From Clostridium sp. AF37-5 (lineage in GTDB: Bacteria > Bacillota > Clostridia > Lachnospirales > Lachnospiraceae): a stretch of 45,240 nt of DNA. Below are positions 8,280-16,008 of this stretch, piece by piece. The stretch's first letter is position 1. Every line of letters starts with the position of its first letter. The translations under genes were made by a program, and so were the position numbers. Below the pieces are notes generated by a model. The model worked only from the letters and a program-made list of their open reading frames with translations. It made no database searches and was not told the DNA's origin. Where the stretch lies: the NCBI RefSeq assembly GCF_003477605.1, contig NZ_QUDR01000025.1:1-45240 (forward strand), read 5' to 3'.

Positions 8280-8308
8280 ATTATATCATTTTAATAGTTT
8301 AAAATCAA
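8280..8308 (-). promoter_or_regulatory. Promoter of the Ig-like protein gene
   Basis: On the minus strand: TTGATT, 17 bases, TATAAT. The predicted start leaves a leader of about 75 bases before ATG 8196. Confidence 0.7.
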
Positions 8309-8332
8309 GAGGAAATGAAAATAATTACAGTA

Positions 8333-8887
8333 CTATTTTTTGCCAAAAACATGACGTTTTTTTGCCTTATTTGCAGTTATTTGCGTGGCTGCAATTTCCT
8401 GCCTTGCTTTCTGGTAACTGCGAATGGTTTCATCCAGTTCACGAAAACGTTTTTCATCTGACTCTTCTTTTTCGCGAAACAGATAATCCAATTCTTTGTT
8501 GACCTGCACCGATACAGTATCAGCAATATCCGATGTAAGACTGTCAGAATTTTCCCTTATAGCATCGGAGACAATATGGGAAAGAATGGTTTTAAACTGT
8601 ATCATTTTGTCATTTGGGGAAATTTCCGACTCGGAAACCGGGTAGGGAATTACCTGGCCGGATGATTTTGGTGAGAGTTTGTGTTCAATGTCTTTTAAGG
8701 AAAAACCGTCTTTCTTCATATTAATAATCTGCTCTAATTGTTTCATTTCTTTTTCTGAATAAACGCGGTGCCCCATTTCGTTTCGCGGGATATTCAAGTG
8801 AAGTTCCTCTTCCCAAAAGCGCAGAACGTGAGAGCCCACGTGAAGTTTTTTTGCCGCTTCCGAAATGGTATATTGTTTTGCTTCCAT
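8333..8887 (-). CDS. MerR-family transcriptional regulator
   Basis: A 184-residue DNA-binding protein. Residues 5-75 form a MerR winged helix (YTISEAAKKLHVGSHVLRFW, then GHRVYSEKEMKQLEQI and DGFSLKDIEHKL). Residues about 90-160 are helical and charged, typical of a dimerising coiled coil, and the tail is very basic (KAKKRHVFGKK). No conserved metal- or drug-binding domain is visible, so its signal is unknown. ATG 8887 has a good ribosome binding site (CAGGAGG) and a promoter. It lies downstream of dnaB but is separated from it by a terminator. Confidence 0.85.
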   Translation of the reverse strand: MEAKQYTISEAAKKLHVGSHVLRFWEEELHLNIPRNEMGHRVYSEKEMKQLEQIINMKKDGFSLKDIEHKLSPKSSGQVIPYPVSESEISPNDKMIQFKTILSHIVSDAIRENSDSLTSDIADTVSVQVNKELDYLFREKEESDEKRFRELDETIRSYQKARQEIAATQITANKAKKRHVFGKK

Positions 8888-8916
8888 GTAGATAACCTCC
8901 TGTTTTATTTTTTTTT

Positions 8917-8925
8917 ATTATAGCA
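8917..8925 (-). promoter_or_regulatory. Extended -10 promoter of the merR-type gene
   Basis: The minus strand reads TGCTATAAT. The TG extension can replace a -35 box, and no clear TTGACA lies 17 bases upstream. Confidence 0.55.
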
Positions 8926-8987
8926 TGGGAAAAATGTCGATTGATTGGACATGCATTAAATGTAAAAAAACAGTGTGACACAGGACG

Positions 8988-9026
8988 ACAAAAAACAAGA
9001 AGAATCGGAGCCAAAGCCCCGATTCG
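8988..9026 (-). terminator. Terminator after dnaB
   Basis: On the minus strand GAATCGGGGC pairs with GCTCCGATTC around TTTG, followed by TTCTTGTTTTTTG. It lies 17 bases beyond the dnaB stop codon and closes the gdpP-rplI-dnaB operon. Confidence 0.82.
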
Positions 9027-9042
9027 ACAGAGAAAATGGAAT

Positions 9043-10392
9043 TTATTCGTCGTGATATTCCAAATTTGCAAATTTTGTGTACTGGTTCAACCACTTAAGT
9101 TCGACGGTACAGGTTGGACCATTACGCTGCTTACCAATAATAATCTCGGTGATTCCCTTTTTGGTAGAAGCGTCTTTTGTGTAATATTCATCGCGGTACA
9201 AAAACATAACAACGTCGGCATCCTGCTCAATCGCTCCCGATTCACGCAAATCAGAAAGAATTGGTCGTTTGTCCTCACGTTCTTCTACTTTACGGCTGAG
9301 CTGGGAAAGCGCAATTACCGGGCAGTCCAGTTCACGTGCCAGAGATTTTAAGGAACGTGAAATATCCGAAATTTCCTGCTGGCGGGAAATGTTTTTTGAA
9401 CCGCTGTTACCGGACATGAGCTGAAGGTAATCGATAATGATTAAACCGAGGCCTTTTTCCATTTTTAGTTTACGGCATTTACTTCGTAAATCATTGATGG
9501 AAATGCTGCCGGTATCATCGATATAAAGCGTTGATTCACCGAGGATAATAGAACTCTCGGTAATCTTTGCCCATTCATCATCTTCCAGTTCACCGATTCG
9601 GATTCTTTGGGAATCTACTTTTGAGTTCATGGCAACCAAACGCTTGGCAAGCTGCACTTTGCTCATTTCCAGACTGAAAATAGCAGTTGGAATATGATTA
9701 ATCATAGCAACATTTTCGGCAATGTTCAGAGCAAAAGCAGTTTTTCCCATGGATGGGCGGGCAGCAATCAAAATTAAATCGGATGGCTGCAAGCCGGCTG
9801 TTCGATAATCCAAATCAATAAAGCCGGTCGAAATTCCGGTTACATCACTGTTGTTCTGAGCAGCTTTTTGAATACTCTCAAGTGTTTCCAGGGCAACCTC
9901 TTTAATTGGTGTAAAATTTTCAGAGGAGGCGCGTCCCTGAACGAGTTCAAAAACTTTGCGTTCCGTATCATCCATCAGCTCAGCAACATTAGCGGAATCC
10001 TGATAGCATCGGTTGGCAATGTCCTCCGTTGTTCGAATCAGCGAGCGCAGTTGTGATTTCTGTTCAACAATATCTGCATAGTAGCGGACATTGGCTGATG
10101 TAGGAACGGCGGAAATGATATTACTGAGAAACTCAATACTGCAAATGTCATCGGAAGCGTTTTTCTCATGAAGTTTATCCACAAGAGTAACTAAGTCTGC
10201 CGGACGTCCTTCATGAAACAATTCCACAATAGCGGAAAACAAAATGCGGTACCTGGCATTGTAAAAATCATCTTCATTTAGTTTTTCAGAAGCGAGAACT
10301 ACCGCATCCTGGTCAAGAAGCATTGAACCGATAACTGCTTCTTCTGCCTCTCCATTATGCGGCATAACTCGTTTGATTACAGTTTCATCCAT
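9043..10392 (-). CDS. dnaB: Replicative DNA helicase DnaB
   Basis: The hexameric helicase that unwinds the replication fork. At 449 residues it has the usual length. The amino-terminal domain (about 10-110) starts PHNGEAEEAVIGSMLLDQ. The RecA-like ATPase has Walker A ARPSMGKTA (about 206-214), Walker B LGLIIIDYLQLMSG and the downstream LSQLSRKVEER block. DnaB inteins often sit at these motifs in other bacteria, but none is present here. It starts 2 bases after the rplI stop, third gene of the operon gdpP-rplI-dnaB that is typical of Firmicutes. Confidence 0.97.
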   Translation of the reverse strand: MDETVIKRVMPHNGEAEEAVIGSMLLDQDAVVLASEKLNEDDFYNARYRILFSAIVELFHEGRPADLVTLVDKLHEKNASDDICSIEFLSNIISAVPTSANVRYYADIVEQKSQLRSLIRTTEDIANRCYQDSANVAELMDDTERKVFELVQGRASSENFTPIKEVALETLESIQKAAQNNSDVTGISTGFIDLDYRTAGLQPSDLILIAARPSMGKTAFALNIAENVAMINHIPTAIFSLEMSKVQLAKRLVAMNSKVDSQRIRIGELEDDEWAKITESSIILGESTLYIDDTGSISINDLRSKCRKLKMEKGLGLIIIDYLQLMSGNSGSKNISRQQEISDISRSLKSLARELDCPVIALSQLSRKVEEREDKRPILSDLRESGAIEQDADVVMFLYRDEYYTKDASTKKGITEIIIGKQRNGPTCTVELKWLNQYTKFANLEYHDE

Positions 10393-10394
10393 GA

Positions 10395-10841
10395 TTATTT
10401 TCCTTTAACAATTACTTTAAGTTCGGCTGTTACTTTTGGGTGCAGACGGATTGGCACATGGTAGGTTCCAATGTTTTTGATTGGCTCCTTTAACTGCATT
10501 TTTTTCTTGTCTAAATCATAGGAAAGTTGTTCTTTGGCAGCGGTAGCAATTTCTTTGGTGGATACCGAACCAAAAACGCGTCCGTCCTGACCTGCTTTAA
10601 TGGCAACTTCAACGGATTTTGTCTCCAGCTCTTTGGCGAATTCCTGCGCTTTCTCCAAGTTTTCTGCAGCAACCTTTTCGTCATTTTGTTTCTGAAGTTT
10701 TAAATCATTTAAATTTTTTGAGGTTGCTTCTACGCCAAGATTTTTTTTCAAAATAAAATTTTTGGCATAGCCGTCTTTTACGGTTACAACTTCACCCTTT
10801 TTTCCAACGGATTTCACATCCTCGAGTAAAATTACTTTCAT
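10395..10841 (-). CDS. rplI: Ribosomal protein bL9
   Basis: A 148-residue large-subunit protein. The amino-terminal RNA-binding domain MKVILLEDVKSVGKKGEVV with the GYAKNFILK motif is diagnostic. A long helix and the carboxy-terminal domain (GSVSTKEIATA..., LHPKVTAELKVIVKGK) follow. Its ATG overlaps the gdpP stop by one base (TAATG), so translation is probably coupled. Confidence 0.98.
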   Translation of the reverse strand: MKVILLEDVKSVGKKGEVVTVKDGYAKNFILKKNLGVEATSKNLNDLKLQKQNDEKVAAENLEKAQEFAKELETKSVEVAIKAGQDGRVFGSVSTKEIATAAKEQLSYDLDKKKMQLKEPIKNIGTYHVPIRLHPKVTAELKVIVKGK

Positions 10842-12895
10842 TATATGTCACCTTCTTCTTTCATTTTAGTTAAAATTTGTTTGATTTGTTCAGCGCCTTC
10901 TTCCAGTGTACAGTTCTCAAGCTGGGCACCGGCACTGGTAATGTGGCCGCCCCCACCCATTTTTTCCATGACAACCTGAACATTTAATTCATCAATGGAG
11001 CGAGCACTGATATAAACTTTACCTTCATAGGCAGTTAATACAAAAGTAGCGCGGATGCCTTTGATATCAAGAAGATCATCGGCAATTTTTGCACCAACAA
11101 TGGTTGGCGATTCACAGTTATCCGCATTACAAGGAGAAATAGCAAAACAATCCATAAAAATTTCTGTATTTTGTATTGCTTCAGCTCGAATTTTGTATTC
11201 TTCAATGTCGGAACGGAACATTTTGCGAATGCGAATAATATCTGCTCCGGAACGACGTAGGAATGCAACTGCTTCAAAGGTGCGGACACCCGGTTTATTC
11301 ATAAAGTTATTCGTGTCAACCATAATACCGGAATAAAGTGCATCGGCTTCTACGGCTTTTACACGTATTTCCTCACCGGCATACTGTAAAATTTCTGCTA
11401 CCATCTCACTGGCTGAGGAAGCAAACGGCTCAACATAGGAGAGAGTAGGGTTTTCAAAGGATTCACCGGTCTGTCTGTGATGGTCGATAACCACTAGAGA
11501 GGAAACTATCGGAATCAAATCCGGTGCATCGGTGTAGGACGGACGGTTAACATCAACGACCACAAGTAAAACTCCGTTTCCATTTCCGATAAATTCCTTC
11601 GCATTCTCACTTGTAACAAAAGTGCCATCCGGATAATCTTTGTTGTTCTCAAATAATTTCAAAAGCGGTGCCAGTGAAGAAGTTACCTGATTTACAATGA
11701 TTTTCGCTGGTTTTTCCAGAGACTGTGCAATTCGGTAAATACCAATAGCACTGCCAATTGCATCGACATCCGGCAGACGGTGTCCCATAATGACTACTTT
11801 ATCAGCATTAATAATGGAATCACGCAGTGCCTGTGCCTTTACGCGGGCTTTAACGCGTGTATTTTTTTCCTGCTGAATACTTTTTCCACCATAATAGAGT
11901 AAATTGTCTTTTGTCTTAATGACAACCTGATCACCACCGCGGGCAAGTGCCAAATCAATAGCACTGCGGGCATATTCCTGACGTTTGCGGTAGGTGTTTG
12001 CCTGAATTCCGATTCCCATACTAATGGTAATGGAAGTATCATTTCCCACATTAATCGAGCGGATATCATCAAGCAGCGAGAATTTGTCTGCCTGCAATTT
12101 TGACAGATATTTATGCTGGAAGAGGAAAATGTATTTATCCTTTTCAATTTTACGCGTAATCGCATCAATGCTTAACATGTATTTATTGATTTTTCGATCA
12201 ACCATCGCAGCCAATAAGGAGCGGCGTACATCGTCAACATTTGCAAGGGATTCATCGTAGTTATCGATGTAGAGCAAGCCGACATTGACACGCTGGTCAT
12301 AGTTTTCACGGATATAGTGCACAATTTCGGTTTCATCATAAATGTAAATGACATACAAAGCGTCACCGATTCCCACCTGACCGGCGTTTTTATGGAGGGC
12401 ATCCGGTGCCTTTTCCAGAGAAACCAATTGCGTAATTGCCTTAAAGTAAGTTTCTTCCACGTGAAAATGAAGTTCTGTTGTCTCATAATTTTTCTCCGGA
12501 AGATATTCTTTGGTGAGAGCCGGAATGGCATCGTTTATATGGTAGTTTTTTGATAATTTGTCGGAGAACTGTTTGCGGAAATTCTTGTTATCCCACACAC
12601 AGACTCCGTTTGTGTCCAAAATACAAATCGGAATGTCCAATTCCGTGGCAAGTTTATTAACCGTGACGTGAAATCGCATCGAGTAATCGACTAAGTTGCG
12701 CAGTACAGCACCTCGTTTAAAAAAGTATAAGACACTGGCAATGATTAAGTAAAATAAAACGTAAATACTCATAATAATGCCGGCACGCAGGTTGGTTATA
12801 TAAATGTGAACATTCATTGCGATTAATAAAAGCCCTAATAAGAGCGGCCATCGCAAATAAGATTTCAAAGTCCCTTTAATTCGATTCTGACTCAA
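10841..12895 (-). CDS. gdpP: Cyclic-di-AMP phosphodiesterase GdpP (DHH/DHHA1)
   Basis: A membrane phosphodiesterase that hydrolyses c-di-AMP, a messenger for wall and osmotic balance. I choose TTG 12895 (684 residues) because GGGAGGAGG lies 7 bases upstream. A longer frame begins at TTG 12925 without such a site. Two membrane segments (about 15-60) are followed by a PAS-like region, a degenerate GGDEF domain (about 160-290) and the DHH catalytic domain (MGHRLPDVDAIGS at about 370, IDHHRQTG at about 470). DHHA1 ends with GGGGHITSAGA (about 643). All the metal-binding motifs appear intact. It heads the operon gdpP-rplI-dnaB. Confidence 0.94.
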   Translation of the reverse strand: MSQNRIKGTLKSYLRWPLLLGLLLIAMNVHIYITNLRAGIIMSIYVLFYLIIASVLYFFKRGAVLRNLVDYSMRFHVTVNKLATELDIPICILDTNGVCVWDNKNFRKQFSDKLSKNYHINDAIPALTKEYLPEKNYETTELHFHVEETYFKAITQLVSLEKAPDALHKNAGQVGIGDALYVIYIYDETEIVHYIRENYDQRVNVGLLYIDNYDESLANVDDVRRSLLAAMVDRKINKYMLSIDAITRKIEKDKYIFLFQHKYLSKLQADKFSLLDDIRSINVGNDTSITISMGIGIQANTYRKRQEYARSAIDLALARGGDQVVIKTKDNLLYYGGKSIQQEKNTRVKARVKAQALRDSIINADKVVIMGHRLPDVDAIGSAIGIYRIAQSLEKPAKIIVNQVTSSLAPLLKLFENNKDYPDGTFVTSENAKEFIGNGNGVLLVVVDVNRPSYTDAPDLIPIVSSLVVIDHHRQTGESFENPTLSYVEPFASSASEMVAEILQYAGEEIRVKAVEADALYSGIMVDTNNFMNKPGVRTFEAVAFLRRSGADIIRIRKMFRSDIEEYKIRAEAIQNTEIFMDCFAISPCNADNCESPTIVGAKIADDLLDIKGIRATFVLTAYEGKVYISARSIDELNVQVVMEKMGGGGHITSAGAQLENCTLEEGAEQIKQILTKMKEEGDI

Positions 12896-12948
12896 CTTTT
12901 TACCTCCTCCCAGGAAATGTTCCAAAATTTCATCATATCAAGAATATT

Positions 12949-12977
12949 ATTATATCACGGATTGTAAATGTTGACAA
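12949..12977 (-). promoter_or_regulatory. gdpP operon promoter
   Basis: The minus strand reads TTGTCA, 17 bases, TATAAT. Its -35 box shares bases 12972-12976 with the divergent promoter at 12971-13000. Confidence 0.72.
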
Positions 12978-13000
12978 ACCCTATTTGATAGATGTATTAT
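12971..13000 (+). promoter_or_regulatory. Promoter of the zinc-ribbon protein gene
   Basis: TTGACA (12971-12976), 18 bases, TATTAT (12995-13000). The -35 hexamer overlaps the -35 of the gdpP promoter on the other strand. Confidence 0.72.
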
Positions 13001-13043
13001 GAGGGTAAAATAGAGAACAAAAGAATGAGTAAAGGAGGATACC

Positions 13044-13898
13044 ATGTACTGTAAAAAGTGCGGAACAGAATTAAGGGAAAATGATACATTCTGCTATTAT
13101 TGCGGAAATCGAATTGGATGGATGCAACGGATGTTGTCTAGTAAGGCATTTATAGGAAGTGTGATTGCGGTTTTTGTTGTTATCATTGCAGCAGTACTTA
13201 CCTATCTTATATGGACAGGGAAAATTACGATGCCGTCGTTTGATAAGGGTCAGACGACAGAGCAGAATAAGATTGTGGATTCAGGAAAATCCGGAAAGGA
13301 TTCAGATAATCCGGTAGCAAAGGCAACAGCTACGCCGGCACCGACTGCTACGCCGTACGCGTTTACTCCATCGGATGTAACGAAGACGATGAAGAAAGAG
13401 ATGAAACCTTTGACAGAACGGCTGAAACCATTTTTGGCATACAGCGCATCGTTTTATGCAAATGGTTCCCATAGATTTAAATTTGACACGACCTTTGTGA
13501 CGACGATGGCAATTTTTAATTTGGAACATTCGGATAAGACACTGCGGTATGGTGATTCAATGTCCAAAGTGAAGAAGGAAGCTAAGAAAGAAATTAAAAA
13601 GATTTTTGGCAGCAATTACAAATACAAATTTGCGTATACGGGAACTTATCCGGGATATGTGTACCGTCCGACCGGGAATACGATTGTATTTAATTCCATG
13701 CGGATTCCGGGAAAAGATTATCAGATGAAAGTGAAAAAGATTACGGAGTATGAAGAGGGGAAATACCGTCTTACGGTGGAAGCATATCTGACGAATACGG
13801 GCAGTAGTGTCAAAGGAGTATCGCAAAAATACAAAGTGTATTTGGAAAAAGACGACAGCTCCGAATTTGGGTTTGTTGTCAGTAAAATTAAATTATAA
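13044..13898 (+). CDS. Membrane protein with amino-terminal zinc ribbon
   Basis: A 284-residue protein. A zinc ribbon of two CxxC knuckles lies at residues 2-23 (CKKCGTELRENDTFCYYCGN). One membrane helix follows (about 36-57, FIGSVIAVFVVIIAAVLTYL). A Ser/Thr/Pro/Ala linker (about 85-110) precedes an external domain of about 170 residues rich in Lys, Tyr and Thr that I do not recognise. The domain order resembles Firmicute zinc-ribbon membrane proteins such as TcaA. The start is set by AAAGGAGG 6 bases upstream. Convergent with rpsR, sharing a terminator. Confidence 0.72.
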   Translation: MYCKKCGTELRENDTFCYYCGNRIGWMQRMLSSKAFIGSVIAVFVVIIAAVLTYLIWTGKITMPSFDKGQTTEQNKIVDSGKSGKDSDNPVAKATATPAPTATPYAFTPSDVTKTMKKEMKPLTERLKPFLAYSASFYANGSHRFKFDTTFVTTMAIFNLEHSDKTLRYGDSMSKVKKEAKKEIKKIFGSNYKYKFAYTGTYPGYVYRPTGNTIVFNSMRIPGKDYQMKVKKITEYEEGKYRLTVEAYLTNTGSSVKGVSQKYKVYLEKDDSSEFGFVVSKIKL

Positions 13899-13910
13899 GA
13901 AAAGCACATG

Positions 13911-13945
13911 AAAAAAGAACTGATTCTGCGGAATCAGTTCTTTTT
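13911..13945. terminator. Bidirectional terminator between the zinc-ribbon gene and rpsR
   Basis: AAAAAGAACTGATTC pairs with GAATCAGTTCTTTTT around TGCG. A and T runs on both sides let it serve both converging units. Confidence 0.9.
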
Positions 13946-13958
13946 GGATTCTATGCAA

Positions 13959-14222
13959 TTAGTCCAATGTATATGGCATCAAGGATACGTGACGGGCACG
14001 TTTGATTGCTACAGTCAAAGCTCTCTGATGCTTTGCACATGTACCGGTAATTCTTCTAGGAAGAATTTTACCTCTTTCAGACATATATCGTTTCAGTTTT
14101 GCAACATCTTTGTAATCAATGTAATCATGCTCTTTGTCAGAACAGAATGCACAAACTTTTTTTCTTCTACGTGGGCCTCTTCTTCTCATTGGAGAATCGC
14201 CTCTGTCTTTATTGTAAGCCAT
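13959..14222 (-). CDS. rpsR: Ribosomal protein bS18
   Basis: An 87-residue small-subunit protein that pairs with bS6. The core [20 protein letters not shown] is diagnostic. One CxxC (CAFC, about 27-30) is present without a second pair, so a zinc site is probably incomplete. It is the last gene of rpsF-ssb-rpsR. Confidence 0.98.
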   Translation of the reverse strand: MAYNKDRGDSPMRRRGPRRRKKVCAFCSDKEHDYIDYKDVAKLKRYMSERGKILPRRITGTCAKHQRALTVAIKRARHVSLMPYTLD

Positions 14223-14263
14223 CGTTAAAACCTCCTATAAAATTCTTGTATCAAGAGCTAAGC

Positions 14264-14710
14264 CTAGTTAAATGGCAGTCCGTCTTCGATACCATCCGGA
14301 ATGTTCATGAAGTCATCATTTGCTGCTGCATTTGGCTGTGGAGCACCGCCACCAAAGTTTCCACCCTGGGCTGCGTTTGCATCCGCTGTGCTTTTGCGCT
14401 CTGCAAATTCGATTTCTTCAGCAATAATCTGGACACTGTATACTTTTTCGCCGTTGTTGTTGGTGTAATTGTCGTTCTGAATACGACCGGTCATCAACAT
14501 ACGGGAACCTTTGCGAAAATATTTTTCCACAAATTCAGCCTGACGGCCAAATGCAGTACAGTTAAAAAAATCGGTATCGGTATCACCCTGACGGGCAAAA
14601 CGACGATTTACTGCAATGCCAAATCTGGCAATAGCCAATGAATTTTCACCCTGGGAATAACGAATCTCAGGGTCACGGGTCAGATTACCCATTAAAATTA
14701 CCTTATTCAT
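14264..14710 (-). CDS. ssb: Single-stranded DNA-binding protein
   Basis: A 148-residue OB-fold protein that coats single-stranded DNA in replication and repair. It starts MNKVILMGNLTRDPEIRYS, has KGSRMLMTGRIQNDNYTNN in the core, then a flexible Gly/Ala/Asn linker. The acidic tip ends DGIEDGLPFN, the conserved docking tail for partner proteins (here with an extra Asn after the terminal Phe). Its position between rpsF and rpsR is standard. Confidence 0.97.
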   Translation of the reverse strand: MNKVILMGNLTRDPEIRYSQGENSLAIARFGIAVNRRFARQGDTDTDFFNCTAFGRQAEFVEKYFRKGSRMLMTGRIQNDNYTNNNGEKVYSVQIIAEEIEFAERKSTADANAAQGGNFGGGAPQPNAAANDDFMNIPDGIEDGLPFN

Positions 14711-14728
14711 GGAAGACTCCTCCTTATC

Positions 14729-15016
14729 TTATGCCTCCTGTTTTACGCATAAGTATCTGAGCACGTTGTCCATAATGCGAAGTCTCTGTTCCAATTCAGC
14801 CGGAGCACTTGGCTCAGCGTCGAACTGAATAAAGTAATAAAAGCCTTCACCCATCTTCTGAATTTCATAAGCAAGTTTTTTCTTGCCCCATTCATCGACG
14901 TTTGTAATCGTTCCGCCAAGAGAAGTGATATACTCTTTTGCCTTCTCGACGGTGGCATTTCTTACTTCGTCTTCAACTTTTGCACTAACAACTAAAGCTA
15001 ATTCATACTTATTCAT
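14729..15016 (-). CDS. rpsF: Ribosomal protein bS6
   Basis: A 95-residue small-subunit protein. I choose ATG 15016 (MNKYELALVVSAKVED) over the in-frame GTG at 15028, because the GTG overlaps the AAAGGAGG ribosome binding site. The conserved segments ITNVDEWGKKKLAYEIQK and YYFIQFDAEP are present. It is first in rpsF-ssb-rpsR, with its own promoter and a leader of about 85 bases that may hold an S6:S18 autoregulatory site, though I could not identify one by eye. Confidence 0.97.
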   Translation of the reverse strand: MNKYELALVVSAKVEDEVRNATVEKAKEYITSLGGTITNVDEWGKKKLAYEIQKMGEGFYYFIQFDAEPSAPAELEQRLRIMDNVLRYLCVKQEA

Positions 15017-15109
15017 AGTTGCTTGCACCTCCTTTTGGTCTCTGGCTCTTCCAATCTATACACTTCATAGAGGAAGAACAAGGAATATGATTAAATATCA
15101 CGGAGTTAA

Positions 15110-15138
15110 ATTATAACACAGAGGGTAGGCGATTACAA
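15110..15138 (-). promoter_or_regulatory. Promoter of rpsF-ssb-rpsR
   Basis: The minus strand reads TTGTAA, 17 bases, TATAAT. It lies directly after the DUF951 stop codon. Confidence 0.72.
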
Positions 15139-15145
15139 GAAAAAT

Positions 15146-15319
15146 TTACAAAAATCCACGAAAACTTTTCTCGACGGTTTTTCGCGGTACCATTACCTGA
15201 TGACTGCATTTTGTGCAGCGCAGGCGGAAATCCATACCTACCCGTAAAATTTCCCAGCAATTTTCGCCGCAGGGATGAGGTTTCTTCATTTTAATCTTTT
15301 GTCCTACTGAAAAATCCAT
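15146..15319 (-). CDS. DUF951 family small protein
   Basis: A 57-residue protein. It starts MDFSVGQKIKMKKPHPCGEN and continues with WEILRVGMDFRLRC, CTKCSHQVMVPR, and a short tail. The family is common in Firmicutes near rpsF. The Cys at CGENC and CTKC suggest a small metal-binding fold. Function is unknown. ATG 15319 has a ribosome binding site (GAAAGGA) about 8 bases upstream. Confidence 0.88.
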   Translation of the reverse strand: MDFSVGQKIKMKKPHPCGENCWEILRVGMDFRLRCTKCSHQVMVPRKTVEKSFRGFL

Positions 15320-15359
15320 CGTAATCTGTCCTTTCTGTAAATTATTTGTCCTCGGATTG

Positions 15360-15545
15360 CTACAAAAAATATTTAATCAACATGACAATGAAAAAGCCAA
15401 GGAAGAAGAGGATAAGAAAGAGCTGGAATCCGGTGTCCGCCCGGTCAATCCATCCCTGCTTTTCTGCCTTTCGCAGTTTGTCATAGTCGACATCGCCGTT
15501 AATAATGTCTTTAATGCGGTCTTTGAAACGATATTCTTCTGACAT
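15360..15545 (-). CDS. Small single-span membrane protein
   Basis: 61 residues. The first 40 are charged and helical (DRIKDIINGDVDYDKLRKAE), and the last 20 form one membrane helix (FLILFFLGFFIVMLIKYFL). Unknown function. Its ATG is preceded by AAGGGGGG, a plausible ribosome binding site. It follows the lipoprotein gene by 15 bases and is likely in the same operon. The opposite strand is also open here, but has no such site. Confidence 0.68.
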   Translation of the reverse strand: MSEEYRFKDRIKDIINGDVDYDKLRKAEKQGWIDRADTGFQLFLILFFLGFFIVMLIKYFL

Positions 15546-15560
15546 GAAAAGCCCCCCTTG

Positions 15561-16004
15561 CTACTTTTTCTTGTTAATCTTTTCTAATGATATGTTGTCC
15601 TCGATGTAAACGGTGTAACTGTTTTTGGTAAAGGATACTTTCATTAAAAAGCCCGATTTAACCTGTTTTTCATTTAATTGGAAATAAGCTGAATAATTTC
15701 CTTTTTTCTCATCAAAGTCATCAATTTTGATACAGTGTTTTTCTGACTTTAAATAATTATAGTAGGTTTTGGCATCGGATATTCCTTTGTCACCGGCAAC
15801 ATCGGTGTAGTAGTAGGTTATCATACCATGGTCGCTTGTGGATGAAGTATCAATGGTATCCATGCTGCAGTCAGTACCGCAGACAGTTGTGATGGATTTG
15901 ATATTCATGCCAAGCATCGAATGAACTTCCGGTTTTTTGTAGCCACAACCCGTCAAGGCGAGTGTGGCTACAAAAAACAGAAGTGATAATAATTTCTTCT
16001 TCAT
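15561..16004 (-). CDS. Lipoprotein of unknown function
   Basis: 147 residues. The signal peptide MKKKLLSLLFFVATLALTGC ends in a lipobox with Cys20 as the lipidation site, so it is tethered outside the membrane. The mature part has two further Cys (about 42 and 46, CGTDC) and a mixed alpha/beta pattern (YYYTDVAGDKGISDAKTYYN...). No family recognised. It starts 4 bases after the xylB stop, which suggests co-transcription with the sugar genes. Confidence 0.72.
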   Translation of the reverse strand: MKKKLLSLLFFVATLALTGCGYKKPEVHSMLGMNIKSITTVCGTDCSMDTIDTSSTSDHGMITYYYTDVAGDKGISDAKTYYNYLKSEKHCIKIDDFDEKKGNYSAYFQLNEKQVKSGFLMKVSFTKNSYTVYIEDNISLEKINKKK

Positions 16005-16008
16005 AATA

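Noticed and set aside
14099..14641. 180-codon plus-strand ORF opposite rpsR and ssb
   Set aside because: It lies fully on the reverse of two certain genes and has no coding character.
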